DNA from: Actinomycetota bacterium
GTDB taxonomy: Bacteria; Actinomycetota; Thermoleophilia; Gaiellales; Gaiellaceae
Direction of reading: 5' to 3'
Assembly: GCA_013695295.1 (NCBI GenBank)
Contig: JACDAS010000042.1
Coordinates: forward strand, 1-14,550
DNA length: 14,550 nucleotides
This document shows, one piece after another, positions 1 to 6,241 of the stretch (position 1 is the stretch's first letter; every line of letters begins with the position of its first letter). Below the pieces are notes generated by a model. That model did no database searches and was not told the origin of the DNA. It saw only the letters and a program-made list of their open reading frames with translations. A program made the position numbers and the translations under genes.

Positions 1-818
1 ACCTGAAGGAGCGCCGCCCCGGGCTCAGGATCGTCGGCGCCGATCCGGAGGGCTCCGTCTACACGGCGAAGGACGAGCACGACGTGCACCCGTACCTCGT
101 GGAGGGGATCGGCAAGGACGCGTGGCCGAAGACGATGGATCGCACGATCGTCGACGAGTGGGTACGGGTGTCCGATCGCGACTCGTTCCTGACCGCACGG
201 CGACTCGCTCGGGAGGAGGGCCTCCTGGTCGGAGGCTCGGGCGGGACGACCGTCCACGCCGCCCTCGAGGTCGCCCGGCGCCTCGGCCCGGAGGCGACGA
301 TCCTGACGATCATCCCCGACTCCGGTCGCTCCTATCTGACGAAGTTCTACGACGACAACTGGCTGCTCGAGCACGGTTTCCTAGAGCGCCGCGCACCCGC
401 GCCGACGGTCGAGCAGGTCCTCGGCGCGAAGCGCCTCGAGGAGACCGACGTCCCGGCGCTGATCACGATCGCAGCCCACCAGAAGGTCGGAGCCGCGATC
501 GACCTGATGCAGCGCTACTCGGTCTCGCAGCTCCCCGTCGTCCGCGACGGCGAGGTCGACTCCCTCGCCGACGTGATCGGCTCGCTCCACGACCGCGAGC
601 TCCTGGACCGCGTCTTCAAGAACGCCGACGCCCTGCACGAGGACGTCTCCTCGGCGATGCAGCCGCCGCTCGCCGCGATCGACGCGGACGAATCGCTCGA
701 CCAGGTCTTCGCGACCCTCACCGGGCGGACGAACGCCGTGGTCGTCGCCCGCGCCGGCCGCCCCGTCGGCGTGCTCACGCGCGCCGACCTGCTCGAGTAC
801 CTCGCGCACAACCGCTAG
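1..818 (+). CDS. cbs: Cystathionine beta-synthase, C-terminal part (5' end outside window)
   Basis: PLP enzyme that condenses L-serine with homocysteine to give cystathionine, the first step of reverse transsulfuration in the cytoplasm. The open frame enters the window at base 3, giving 271 visible residues. About residues 1-125 are the end of the fold-type II PLP domain: GADPEGSVY, then DVHPYLVEGIGKD, then VRVSDRDSFLTARRLAREEG and the glycine-rich VGGSGGT. About residues 135-270 form a tandem pair of CBS regulatory domains (first repeat ending near SQLPVVRDGE, second near VGVLTRADLLEYL). The VEGIGKD segment with a CBS pair favours true cystathionine beta-synthase over cysteine synthase. The GTG at 84 is internal and not the start. 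The last 44 bases overlap the convergent methyltransferase. The cystathionine gamma-lyase/synthase at 4171 would take the next step. Confidence 0.93.
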   Translation, partial: LKERRPGLRIVGADPEGSVYTAKDEHDVHPYLVEGIGKDAWPKTMDRTIVDEWVRVSDRDSFLTARRLAREEGLLVGGSGGTTVHAALEVARRLGPEATILTIIPDSGRSYLTKFYDDNWLLEHGFLERRAPAPTVEQVLGAKRLEETDVPALITIAAHQKVGAAIDLMQRYSVSQLPVVRDGEVDSLADVIGSLHDRELLDRVFKNADALHEDVSSAMQPPLAAIDADESLDQVFATLTGRTNAVVVARAGRPVGVLTRADLLEYLAHNR

Positions 819-1425
819 CGGGAGCAGTGCCCGCCCAGCGGTACCCGAGCGCCGGTAGTGCGCCGGTCTCGACGAGCGCCCGCTCGTGCGACTCGCTGGC
901 CGGGTCGGTGAGCCAGCGATACAGGTAGGGCTCCCAGGTGAGCAGCCGCTCCTCGAACGCGGCGCGCACCGCGGCGAGGACGACGGCGGAGGGATGCAGG
1001 TCGCTGTGCGCCGCGCGCCACTCGTCCAGATCCTCAGGCCCGCCGGGATCCGCCCCGGTGGCTGCGAGCACGCGCCGCTGGCCGTCGTACCAGTCCTGGG
1101 CGACCGCGTCGAGCCGCTCCGGCGCGAACTCGTCGAGCACGAGGAGAGGCGCCAGGCGTGCCAGCTTGGCGACCGCAGGGCCGAGGGGATCGACGTGGTG
1201 GAGCACGCGCACGGCCACCGCGGCGTCGAAGGGCCCCGGCTCCTCGAGCTCCTCCAGCGTGACCGTACGGAAGAGCGCGCCCGCCGGCGCCCGCGGGTCG
1301 ATCGCCAGCACGTCGTAGCCGGCAGCGTCGAGGGCTTGGGCTAGCTCGCCCCCGCCGCAGCCCACCTCGAGCACGCGCGCGGGCGGCGGCGGAAGCTGCG
1401 CGAGTACGAAGGCGTTGACGTCCAC
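775..1425 (-). CDS. Class I SAM-dependent methyltransferase
   Basis: Predicted 216-residue cytosolic methyltransferase; substrate unknown. SAM motif I is clear near residues 18-26 (VLEVGCGGGE), followed by an acidic strand-2 end (LAIDPRA, about 40-46) and the post-motif AVAVRVLHHVDPL (about 75). The C-terminal half (WYDGQRR, LYRWLTDPASESHERALVE) looks like a small-molecule methyltransferase of the type-11/12 class. The GTG at 1425 is chosen because the next in-frame GTG lies inside motif I, and upstream extension would run antisense through the neighbouring gene. The start abuts the divergent glycosylase start with no spacer, and the 3' end overlaps the end of the CBS gene by 44 nt. The reading frame stays open far upstream, but that part is only the mirror image of the glycosylase gene. 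Confidence 0.85.
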   Translation of the reverse strand: MDVNAFVLAQLPPPPARVLEVGCGGGELAQALDAAGYDVLAIDPRAPAGALFRTVTLEELEEPGPFDAAVAVRVLHHVDPLGPAVAKLARLAPLLVLDEFAPERLDAVAQDWYDGQRRVLAATGADPGGPEDLDEWRAAHSDLHPSAVVLAAVRAAFEERLLTWEPYLYRWLTDPASESHERALVETGALPALGYRWAGTAPASGCARGTRAGRRA

Positions 1426-1430
1426 GTGGA
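1421..1430. other. 10-bp palindrome holding two divergent start codons
   Basis: TCCACGTGGA is a perfect palindrome. Its right half contains the GTG (1426) opening the plus-strand glycosylase frame, and its left half the GTG (1425) opening the minus-strand methyltransferase. There is no intergenic space, so each promoter must lie inside the opposite coding region unless the glycosylase really begins at the next GTG (1435). A role as a regulator site is only speculation. Confidence 0.5.
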
Positions 1431-2562
1431 GTCCGTGAGCCTTGCACAGCTGCGCCGCTACGTCGTCGGCCGGCAGGGCTACGCCGCGCGCTTTCGCCGC
1501 GGCGGCGCCGACGACGTCGAGGCGACCGTCCGCGGTCTCTCCTGCGTCCAGCTCGACTCGATCTCGACGGTCGACCGGAGCCACCGGCTCGCGCTCGGCT
1601 CCCGGATCGGCGCCTACCCCGCCGGCACGGTGCCCGGTCTGCTCGCTGCGGGGCGACTCTTCGAGTACTGGGCACACGAGGCGTGCCTCGTGCCGGTGGA
1701 GGACTGGCCGCTCTTCCGCTTCCGGATGGACGAGCTCCGCGAGACGGGCTGGTGGAAGTCCCTGCACACCGGGGATCCTGAGCTCCAAGGCAGGGTGCTC
1801 GCCGCGATCACCGAGCACGGCCCGCTCGGCTCGCGCGACTTCGAGGGCAGCGGCGGGGGTGGAATGTGGAACTGGAAGCCCGCAAAAGCGATGCTCGAGC
1901 GCCTCTGGTCCTCGGGCGACCTCGTGATCGCGAGCCGCCGGAACTTCCAGCGTCTCTACGACCTGCCCGAACGCGTCATCCCGGCGGCGCTGCTCGAGCA
2001 GCCGGCTCCGAGCGAGGCGGAGTGGCTGCGCGGCCTGATCGTCCGCGCCGTGCGAGCGCGCGGCGCGCTGACGAACTTCGGCGTCCGCGAGCACTGGCGG
2101 CTGAAGGGCGGGGCCGGCCGTCTCGAGCCCCACCTCGCGGCGCTCTGCACCGCAGGCCGGGTCCGCCGCCTCGAAGTCGCCGACGGCGGGGCGCCCGTCT
2201 ACGTGCCGGCGAACGTTGCGCTCGACGGCGCGCCGTCGGCGGCGGTGCTGCTCTCCCCCTTCGACAACCTGCTCTGGGACCGCGCGTTCACCGAGCGCCT
2301 CTTCGGCTTCCACCACCTGATCGAGGTCTACAAGCGAGACCACGAGCGGATCTACGGCTACTACGTGCTGCCCTTCCTCCTCGGGGACCGGCTCGTCGGT
2401 CGAGCGGACCTGAAGGCCGACCGGAGCGAGCGCGCCCTCCGTTTGCGGGCGTTCCACGTGGAGCCGGGCGTTCGTCCCTCCGCGCGGCTCGCCGCCGGGC
2501 TGGAGCGCGCGCTCGCGCGGCTGGCTCGCACGCTGGGATTGGAACGGGTCGACCGCCGGTAG
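1426..2562 (+). CDS. YcaQ/AlkZ-like winged-helix DNA glycosylase (HTH_42 family), copy 1
   Basis: 378-residue member of the winged-helix HTH_42 family, whose studied members (E. coli YcaQ/AlkX, Streptomyces AlkZ) remove alkylated bases and unhook interstrand crosslinks. The catalytic QxD-type motif of the YcaQ branch is visible as Q42-L-D44 in CVQLDSISTVDRSHRLAL. It is followed by the family pattern FEYWAHEACLVPVEDWPLFR, the winged-helix segment around LGSRDFEG...WNWKPAKAMLERLWSSGDL, and the C-terminal LLSPFDNLLWDR / YYVLPFLLGDRLVGRADLKADR block. Length fits the family. The GTG at 1435 (MSLAQLRRYVV) is an equally reasonable start. The -10 box of the next gene overlaps its stop codon. Known for the family: crosslink repair; inferred here: repair of endogenous or antibiotic alkylation damage. 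Confidence 0.88.
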   Translation: MESVSLAQLRRYVVGRQGYAARFRRGGADDVEATVRGLSCVQLDSISTVDRSHRLALGSRIGAYPAGTVPGLLAAGRLFEYWAHEACLVPVEDWPLFRFRMDELRETGWWKSLHTGDPELQGRVLAAITEHGPLGSRDFEGSGGGGMWNWKPAKAMLERLWSSGDLVIASRRNFQRLYDLPERVIPAALLEQPAPSEAEWLRGLIVRAVRARGALTNFGVREHWRLKGGAGRLEPHLAALCTAGRVRRLEVADGGAPVYVPANVALDGAPSAAVLLSPFDNLLWDRAFTERLFGFHHLIEVYKRDHERIYGYYVLPFLLGDRLVGRADLKADRSERALRLRAFHVEPGVRPSARLAAGLERALARLARTLGLERVDRR

Positions 2563-2565
2563 AAT
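2560..2565 (+). promoter_or_regulatory. Putative -10 box of a leaderless promoter
   Basis: TAGAAT overlaps the stop codon of glycosylase copy 1 and ends 8 nt before the ATG at 2574. No Shine-Dalgarno sequence is present in that spacer. A weak -35 candidate TTGGAA lies at 2539-2544. This fits the TANNNT element placed just before leaderless actinobacterial genes. Confidence 0.5.
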
Positions 2566-2573
2566 CGGGTTCG

Positions 2574-2828
2574 ATGGCCTCGCTTTTCGTGATGCTCAAG
2601 GTCGCCCGGCGCGCCGAGAAGCTCGCCCGGGAGCACACGGACGAGATCGAGCGCGGGATCCGGAAGGTCGCGAAGACCGTGGACGAGCGGACGGGCGGAA
2701 AGCATTCGGAGAAGATCGGCCAGGCGGAGGCGAAGGCCGGTGCGCTCGTCGCCCGCCTCGGGCCGAAGCAGCCCGCGAACGCGGCGCCCGAGCCGCCCCC
2801 GCCCGAGCAGCCGCCGCAGCCGAGCTGA
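2574..2828 (+). CDS. MT0933 (Rv0909)-like antitoxin-family small protein
   Basis: 84-residue, highly charged protein. The core EIERGIRKVAKTVDERTGGK (residues 24-43) followed by HSEKIGQAEAKAG matches the MT0933-like antitoxin family of actinobacteria, named after Rv0909 of M. tuberculosis. The N-terminus (MASLFVMLKVARRAEKLAREH) is probably an amphipathic helix; residues 65-84 are a proline- and alanine-rich tail. There is no adjacent toxin-like gene: the neighbours on both sides are DNA glycosylase homologues, so an antitoxin function is not supported by context here. The start is fixed by ATG with a TAGAAT box 8 nt upstream. The TGA stop overlaps a CTG that may start the next gene (CTGA), suggesting translational coupling. 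Confidence 0.78.
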   Translation: MASLFVMLKVARRAEKLAREHTDEIERGIRKVAKTVDERTGGKHSEKIGQAEAKAGALVARLGPKQPANAAPEPPPPEQPPQPS

Positions 2829-3871
2829 TCCAGCTCACCGCCGCCGAGGCCCGCCGCATCGCGGTGCGGGCGCAGCTCCTCGACGGGAGCGCTCGCAGCG
2901 TACTCGAGACCGTCCAGCACCTCGGCTACCTGCAGCTCGACCCGACGAACGTCGTCGCCCGGACGGAGTTCCTCGTCCTCTGGAGCCGCCTCGGCCCCTA
3001 TGACCGAAACGAGCTCGCTCGCCTGCTCTGGGAGGAGCGCTCGCTCTTCGAATGGCGCGCCTTCCTCTACCCGGTGGCCGACCTGCCGCTCTACCGCTCG
3101 CGGATGCGCCGCTTTCCGATCGGCGAGGGAGGCTGGCAGCGGCGGGTGCGCGCGTGGTTGCGGGCGAACGCCCGCTTCCGCCGTTACGTCCTCGACGAGC
3201 TTCGCCGGAACGGGCCGCTTCGCTCCCGCGACCTCGAAGACCGCAGCACCGAGCCCTGGAAGTCGACGGGCTGGACCGGGAACCGGAACGTCGGGCAGAT
3301 GCTGGAGTTCCTCTGGGCGCGCGGCGAGCTCGCGACCGTCGGGCGCGCGGGCAGCCAGCGGGTCTGGGACCTCGCGGAGCGGTGGTATCCGCCCGGGGAG
3401 GCGCTTCCCGATGCGGAGGCCGACGCGGAGCTCGAGCGCCGCCGCCTGCGCTCGCTCGGAATCGATCGCCGCGGGCCGGGTGCGCCCGTGCAGATCCGAG
3501 GCGCCGACGGCGAGTGGCGCGCCGACCCGGAGGCGCTCGACCGGCGGGGCGAGGCGCTGCCGCGTCGCACCACCCTCCTCTCCCCCTTCGACCGGCTGAT
3601 CCACGACCGCGACCGCACCGAGGCGCTCTTCGGCTTCCGCTACCGGCTGGAGATCTACGTCCCGCGCGCGAAGCGCGAGTACGGGTACTTCGTGCTGCCC
3701 GTGCTCCAAGGCGACCGGCTCGTCGGCCGGATCGACCCCGAGCACGACCGGCGTGCCGGCGTCCTTCGGGTCAACGCCGTTTACTGGGAGCCCGGGGCCC
3801 GTGCGGTGTCGCTGAAGCGGACGCTAGAGAGCCTCGCGCGCCTCGTCGGCGCGCGGGAGGTATCGGCCTGA
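2825..3871 (+). CDS. YcaQ-like winged-helix DNA glycosylase (HTH_42 family), copy 2
   Basis: Second, divergent member of the same family as the gene at 1426. The QxD-type motif is present (GYLQLDPTNVV; Q37 and D39 from the start used), followed by RSLFEWRAFLYPVADLPLYR, the winged-helix part (LRSRDLEDRS, NVGQMLEFLWARGEL), TTLLSPFDRLIHDRDRTEALFGF and GYFVLPVLQGDRLVGRIDPEHDR. The first ATG/GTG/TTG in frame is GTG at 2864 (335 residues). The frame upstream of it, IQLTAAEARRIAVRAQ, looks like the conserved family N-terminus, so I place the start at CTG 2825, overlapping the previous stop as CTGA (348 residues). This non-standard start is uncertain. The 3' end overlaps a small minus-strand gene by 48 nt. 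A role in repair of alkylated or crosslinked DNA is inferred from the family. Confidence 0.83.
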   Translation: MIQLTAAEARRIAVRAQLLDGSARSVLETVQHLGYLQLDPTNVVARTEFLVLWSRLGPYDRNELARLLWEERSLFEWRAFLYPVADLPLYRSRMRRFPIGEGGWQRRVRAWLRANARFRRYVLDELRRNGPLRSRDLEDRSTEPWKSTGWTGNRNVGQMLEFLWARGELATVGRAGSQRVWDLAERWYPPGEALPDAEADAELERRRLRSLGIDRRGPGAPVQIRGADGEWRADPEALDRRGEALPRRTTLLSPFDRLIHDRDRTEALFGFRYRLEIYVPRAKREYGYFVLPVLQGDRLVGRIDPEHDRRAGVLRVNAVYWEPGARAVSLKRTLESLARLVGAREVSA

Positions 3872-4000
3872 CTCGCGCTCGCGAGCCTCGCGCTCGGCCC
3901 GCCCGCCGGCCAGCTCACGGAGGTTGCGAACCGTCTCCTCGATGTGGCGGTTCCACGCTTCTCGCTCCTCCTTACTCCTCCAGTCCTTCTTCTTCCCCAT
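3824..4000 (-). CDS. Small basic/acidic hypothetical protein
   Basis: 58-residue charged protein with no recognisable domain. It begins MGKKKDWRSKEEREAWNRHI and continues as a probable single helix rich in Arg and Glu (EETVRNLRELAGGRAEREAR). A perfect AGGAGG lies 10 nt upstream of the ATG at 4000, which is the best evidence that it is translated. It overlaps the upstream tiny gene by 29 nt, implying coupled expression, and overlaps the 3' end of glycosylase copy 2 by 48 nt on the opposite strand. Function unknown. Confidence 0.55.
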   Translation of the reverse strand: MGKKKDWRSKEEREAWNRHIEETVRNLRELAGGRAEREARERESGRYLPRADEAREAL

Positions 4001-4100
4001 CCGCCAACAGCCTCCTGATGTCGTCGAGTGCCACAACGATGTCGGCGAGCGCGCCGATGATCGCGGTGACTTCATCACGGTAGATCAGCGGTTCCTCCAC
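3972..4100 (-). CDS. Tiny acidic hypothetical protein
   Basis: From the GTG at 4100 this frame encodes 42 residues: VEEPLIYRDEVTAIIGALAD followed by an amphipathic helix IVVALDDIRRLL and a Glu-rich end (GEEEGLEE). An ATG at 4163 would add 21 residues but would leave almost no room before the divergent gene at 4171; the extra residues look random. The compact helical core and acidic tail resemble real small actinobacterial proteins more than chance coding, and the next gene's ATG and AGGAGG lie within its 3' end. No family recognised; function unknown. Confidence 0.45.
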   Translation of the reverse strand: MEEPLIYRDEVTAIIGALADIVVALDDIRRLLADGEEEGLEE

Positions 4101-4157
4101 GGCAAGATCGTCCCGCGCCGCCTGACGCGCGCAAGAGGCTCGCTCGGACACGGCCGG

Positions 4158-4163
4158 TAGCAT
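4158..4163 (+). promoter_or_regulatory. Putative -10 box of a leaderless promoter
   Basis: TAGCAT ends 7 nt before the ATG at 4171, with no Shine-Dalgarno sequence between. No convincing -35 element was found. The 70 bases between 4101 and 4170 must also hold any promoter for the divergent small genes. Confidence 0.5.
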
Positions 4164-4170
4164 CGTTCCG

Positions 4171-5325
4171 ATGGATTTCGAGACGCGCGCGATCCACGAG
4201 GGGCAGGAGCCGGATGCCGCGACCGGGGCGGTGACGACGCCGATCTACCAGACCTCGACGTACGTCCAGGAGGCGGTCGGCGAGCACAAGGGCTACGACT
4301 ACTCGCGTGTCGCGAACCCGACCCGGACGGCGCTGCAGCTCTGTCTCGCCTCGCTCGAGGGCGCCGAGCACGGGGTGGCGTTCTCGTCGGGACTCGGCGC
4401 GACGACGACGGTGATGCACCTCGTCAACCCGGGCGAGCGGGTCGTCCTCGTCGCGGACGTCTACGGCGGCGTCTACCGGCTGACGTCGCAGGTCTACGAG
4501 CCGAAGGGCTACCTCTTCGACTACGTGCCAGCAGCCGAGATCACCACGAACCTCGCGGCGCACCTTGACGAGCGGACCCGGCTCGTCTGGATCGAGACGC
4601 CGTCCAACCCGATGCTCAACGTCGTCGACATCCGCGCTGCGGCCGACGCGGCCCACGCCGCCGGCGCCATCCTCGTCGTCGACAACACCTTCGCGACGCC
4701 GTACCTCCAGCAGCCGCTCTCGCTCGGCGCCGACATCGTGGTGCACTCCACGACCAAGTACCTCGGCGGCCATTCGGACGTGGTGGGCGGGTTCGCCGCG
4801 ACGAGTGACCCGACGATCGCCGAGCGCCTCTACTTCCTCCAGAAGTCCCTCGGCGCCGTACCCGGCCCGTTCGACTCGTGGCTCGTCCTGCGCGGGATCA
4901 AGACCCTCGCCATCCGGATGCGCCAGCACTGCGAGAACGCGCGCAGGATCGCCGCGTACCTCGACTCGCACGACGCCGTCGAGCAGGTGCTCTACCCTGG
5001 CCTCGCGGGCCATCCCGGCCACGAGATCGCGGCGCGGCAGATGCGGGACTTCGGCGGGATGATCTCCTTCCTGGCCGCCTCGGAAGCCGAAGCGGTCGAG
5101 CTCGTCGCTCGCACGCGGATCTGGAAGCTCGCGGAGAGCCTCGGCGGGGTGGAGAGCCTGATCGAGCACCCCGCGCGGATGACCCACGCCTCGACCGCCG
5201 AGGCCCCCTTCGCGGCTCCGCGAAACCTCGTTCGCCTCTCCGTCGGGATCGAGTCGGTCGACGACCTGATCGCCGATCTCGAGACCGCACTCGTCCGCTC
5301 CGCAGCGTCCGCGCAAACGCAGTAG
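4171..5325 (+). CDS. Cystathionine gamma-lyase / gamma-synthase family PLP enzyme
   Basis: 384-residue Cys/Met-metabolism PLP enzyme (fold type I). Signature features: FETRAIHEGQEPD at the N-terminus, YSRVANPTR (44-52) providing phosphate-contact residues of the neighbouring subunit, SSGLGAT (72-78), and the PLP lysine K196 in VHSTTKYLGGHSD. The C-terminal SLGGVESLIEHPARMTHAS and VRLSVGIESVDDLIADLE blocks are complete, so the gene is intact. The sequence alone does not separate gamma-lyase (cystathionine to cysteine, 2-oxobutyrate and ammonia) from gamma-synthase. A cystathionine beta-synthase gene 3.3 kb upstream on the same strand favours gamma-lyase in reverse transsulfuration. The MBL-fold gene follows after 39 nt and may be cotranscribed. 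Confidence 0.92.
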   Translation: MDFETRAIHEGQEPDAATGAVTTPIYQTSTYVQEAVGEHKGYDYSRVANPTRTALQLCLASLEGAEHGVAFSSGLGATTTVMHLVNPGERVVLVADVYGGVYRLTSQVYEPKGYLFDYVPAAEITTNLAAHLDERTRLVWIETPSNPMLNVVDIRAAADAAHAAGAILVVDNTFATPYLQQPLSLGADIVVHSTTKYLGGHSDVVGGFAATSDPTIAERLYFLQKSLGAVPGPFDSWLVLRGIKTLAIRMRQHCENARRIAAYLDSHDAVEQVLYPGLAGHPGHEIAARQMRDFGGMISFLAASEAEAVELVARTRIWKLAESLGGVESLIEHPARMTHASTAEAPFAAPRNLVRLSVGIESVDDLIADLETALVRSAASAQTQ

Positions 5326-5364
5326 CTTCCCGCGGGCCGCCGTCGGCCCACTGGAGGAGAGGCG

Positions 5365-6222
5365 TTGAAGGACGCTCGGGTGCCGATCGACCTGTGCCAT
5401 CAGACACAGAGCGTTGTCGCCGCCTACCTCGTCGAGACGGACGACGGCCCGGGCCTCTTCGACTGCGGCCCCGCGAGCACGGTGCCGGCGCTGGAGGCGG
5501 GCCTGCGCGACCGGGGCCTCGAGCTCAGAGACCTCCGGCACCTGCTGCTCTCGCACATCCACTTGGACCACGCCGGCGCCGCCGGGACGCTCGTCCGCAA
5601 GCACCCGGGCCTGCAGGTGCACGTCTCGGCGATCGGCGCGCCCCACGTCGTGGACACGGCGAGGCTGGAGCGAAGCGCGCGGCGGCTCTACGGCGAGGCC
5701 TTCGAGCCGCTCTGGGGCGAACTCGCGCCCGTACCCGAGCAGAACGTCCACGTCGTCGGCGAGCGGGTGGTCGGCCTGGAGTGCTTCCCGGCGCCGGGCC
5801 ATGCCTCCCACCACGTCTGCTACCTCGACGCGGACGGAACGCTCCTTGCGGGCGACGCCACCGGCGTACGCATCCAGCCGGGGCGCCACGTCTGCCCGGT
5901 GTCGCCGCCGCCGGACGTGGACGTCGAGGCCTGGTACCGCACGCTGGACGAGATCGAGCGACGGGCTCCCGAGCGACTCGCGCTGATCCATTTCGGCGTC
6001 GTCGACGATCCCGCCGAACACCTGCTCCGGCTGCGGGAGGAGCTCGGTCGCTGGGCCGAGCGGGTGCGCGGCGGGATGACGGAGGAACAGTTCGTGGCGG
6101 CGGGCAGGCACGACCTGCTCGAGGCCGCCGAAGCCGAGGCTCCCTGCTACGAGCGCGCCGCGCCCTTCACGCACTCGTGGCTCGGCCTCCGGCGCTACTG
6201 GGACCGGCGCGAGCGGCACTAG
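5365..6222 (+). CDS. MBL-fold metallohydrolase
   Basis: 285-residue metallo-beta-lactamase-fold hydrolase, probably with a two-metal active site. Metal-binding motif HxHxDH is intact at 64-69 (SHIHLDHAG); further ligands are H146 in PAPGHASHH, D164 in LAGDAT and H209 in LIHFG. The start TTG at 5365 is supported by a strong GGAGGAG at 5353-5359. There is no signal peptide, so it is likely cytosolic. The C-terminal 70 residues form a helical extension, common in the broad lactonase/hydrolase-like group; the substrate cannot be told. It lies 39 nt after the gamma-lyase and 19 nt before the MFS gene, consistent with one transcript. A sulfur-linked (persulfide-type) role is possible by position but unproven. 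Confidence 0.87.
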   Translation: MKDARVPIDLCHQTQSVVAAYLVETDDGPGLFDCGPASTVPALEAGLRDRGLELRDLRHLLLSHIHLDHAGAAGTLVRKHPGLQVHVSAIGAPHVVDTARLERSARRLYGEAFEPLWGELAPVPEQNVHVVGERVVGLECFPAPGHASHHVCYLDADGTLLAGDATGVRIQPGRHVCPVSPPPDVDVEAWYRTLDEIERRAPERLALIHFGVVDDPAEHLLRLREELGRWAERVRGGMTEEQFVAAGRHDLLEAAEAEAPCYERAAPFTHSWLGLRRYWDRRERH

Positions 6223-6241
6223 TGCTCCGGTCCAGAAGCCG

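Noticed and set aside
1426..2457. Extension of the methyltransferase frame upstream of 1425
   Set aside because: The added residues are antisense to the glycosylase gene and show no domain, while the methyltransferase fold is complete from 1425.
2574..2828. Toxin-antitoxin operon
   Set aside because: The small protein matches an antitoxin family, but no adjacent gene looks like a toxin; both neighbours are DNA glycosylase homologues.
2288..3745. 485-codon minus-strand frame
   Set aside because: Antisense to the MT0933-like and glycosylase 2 genes; composition only, no motifs.
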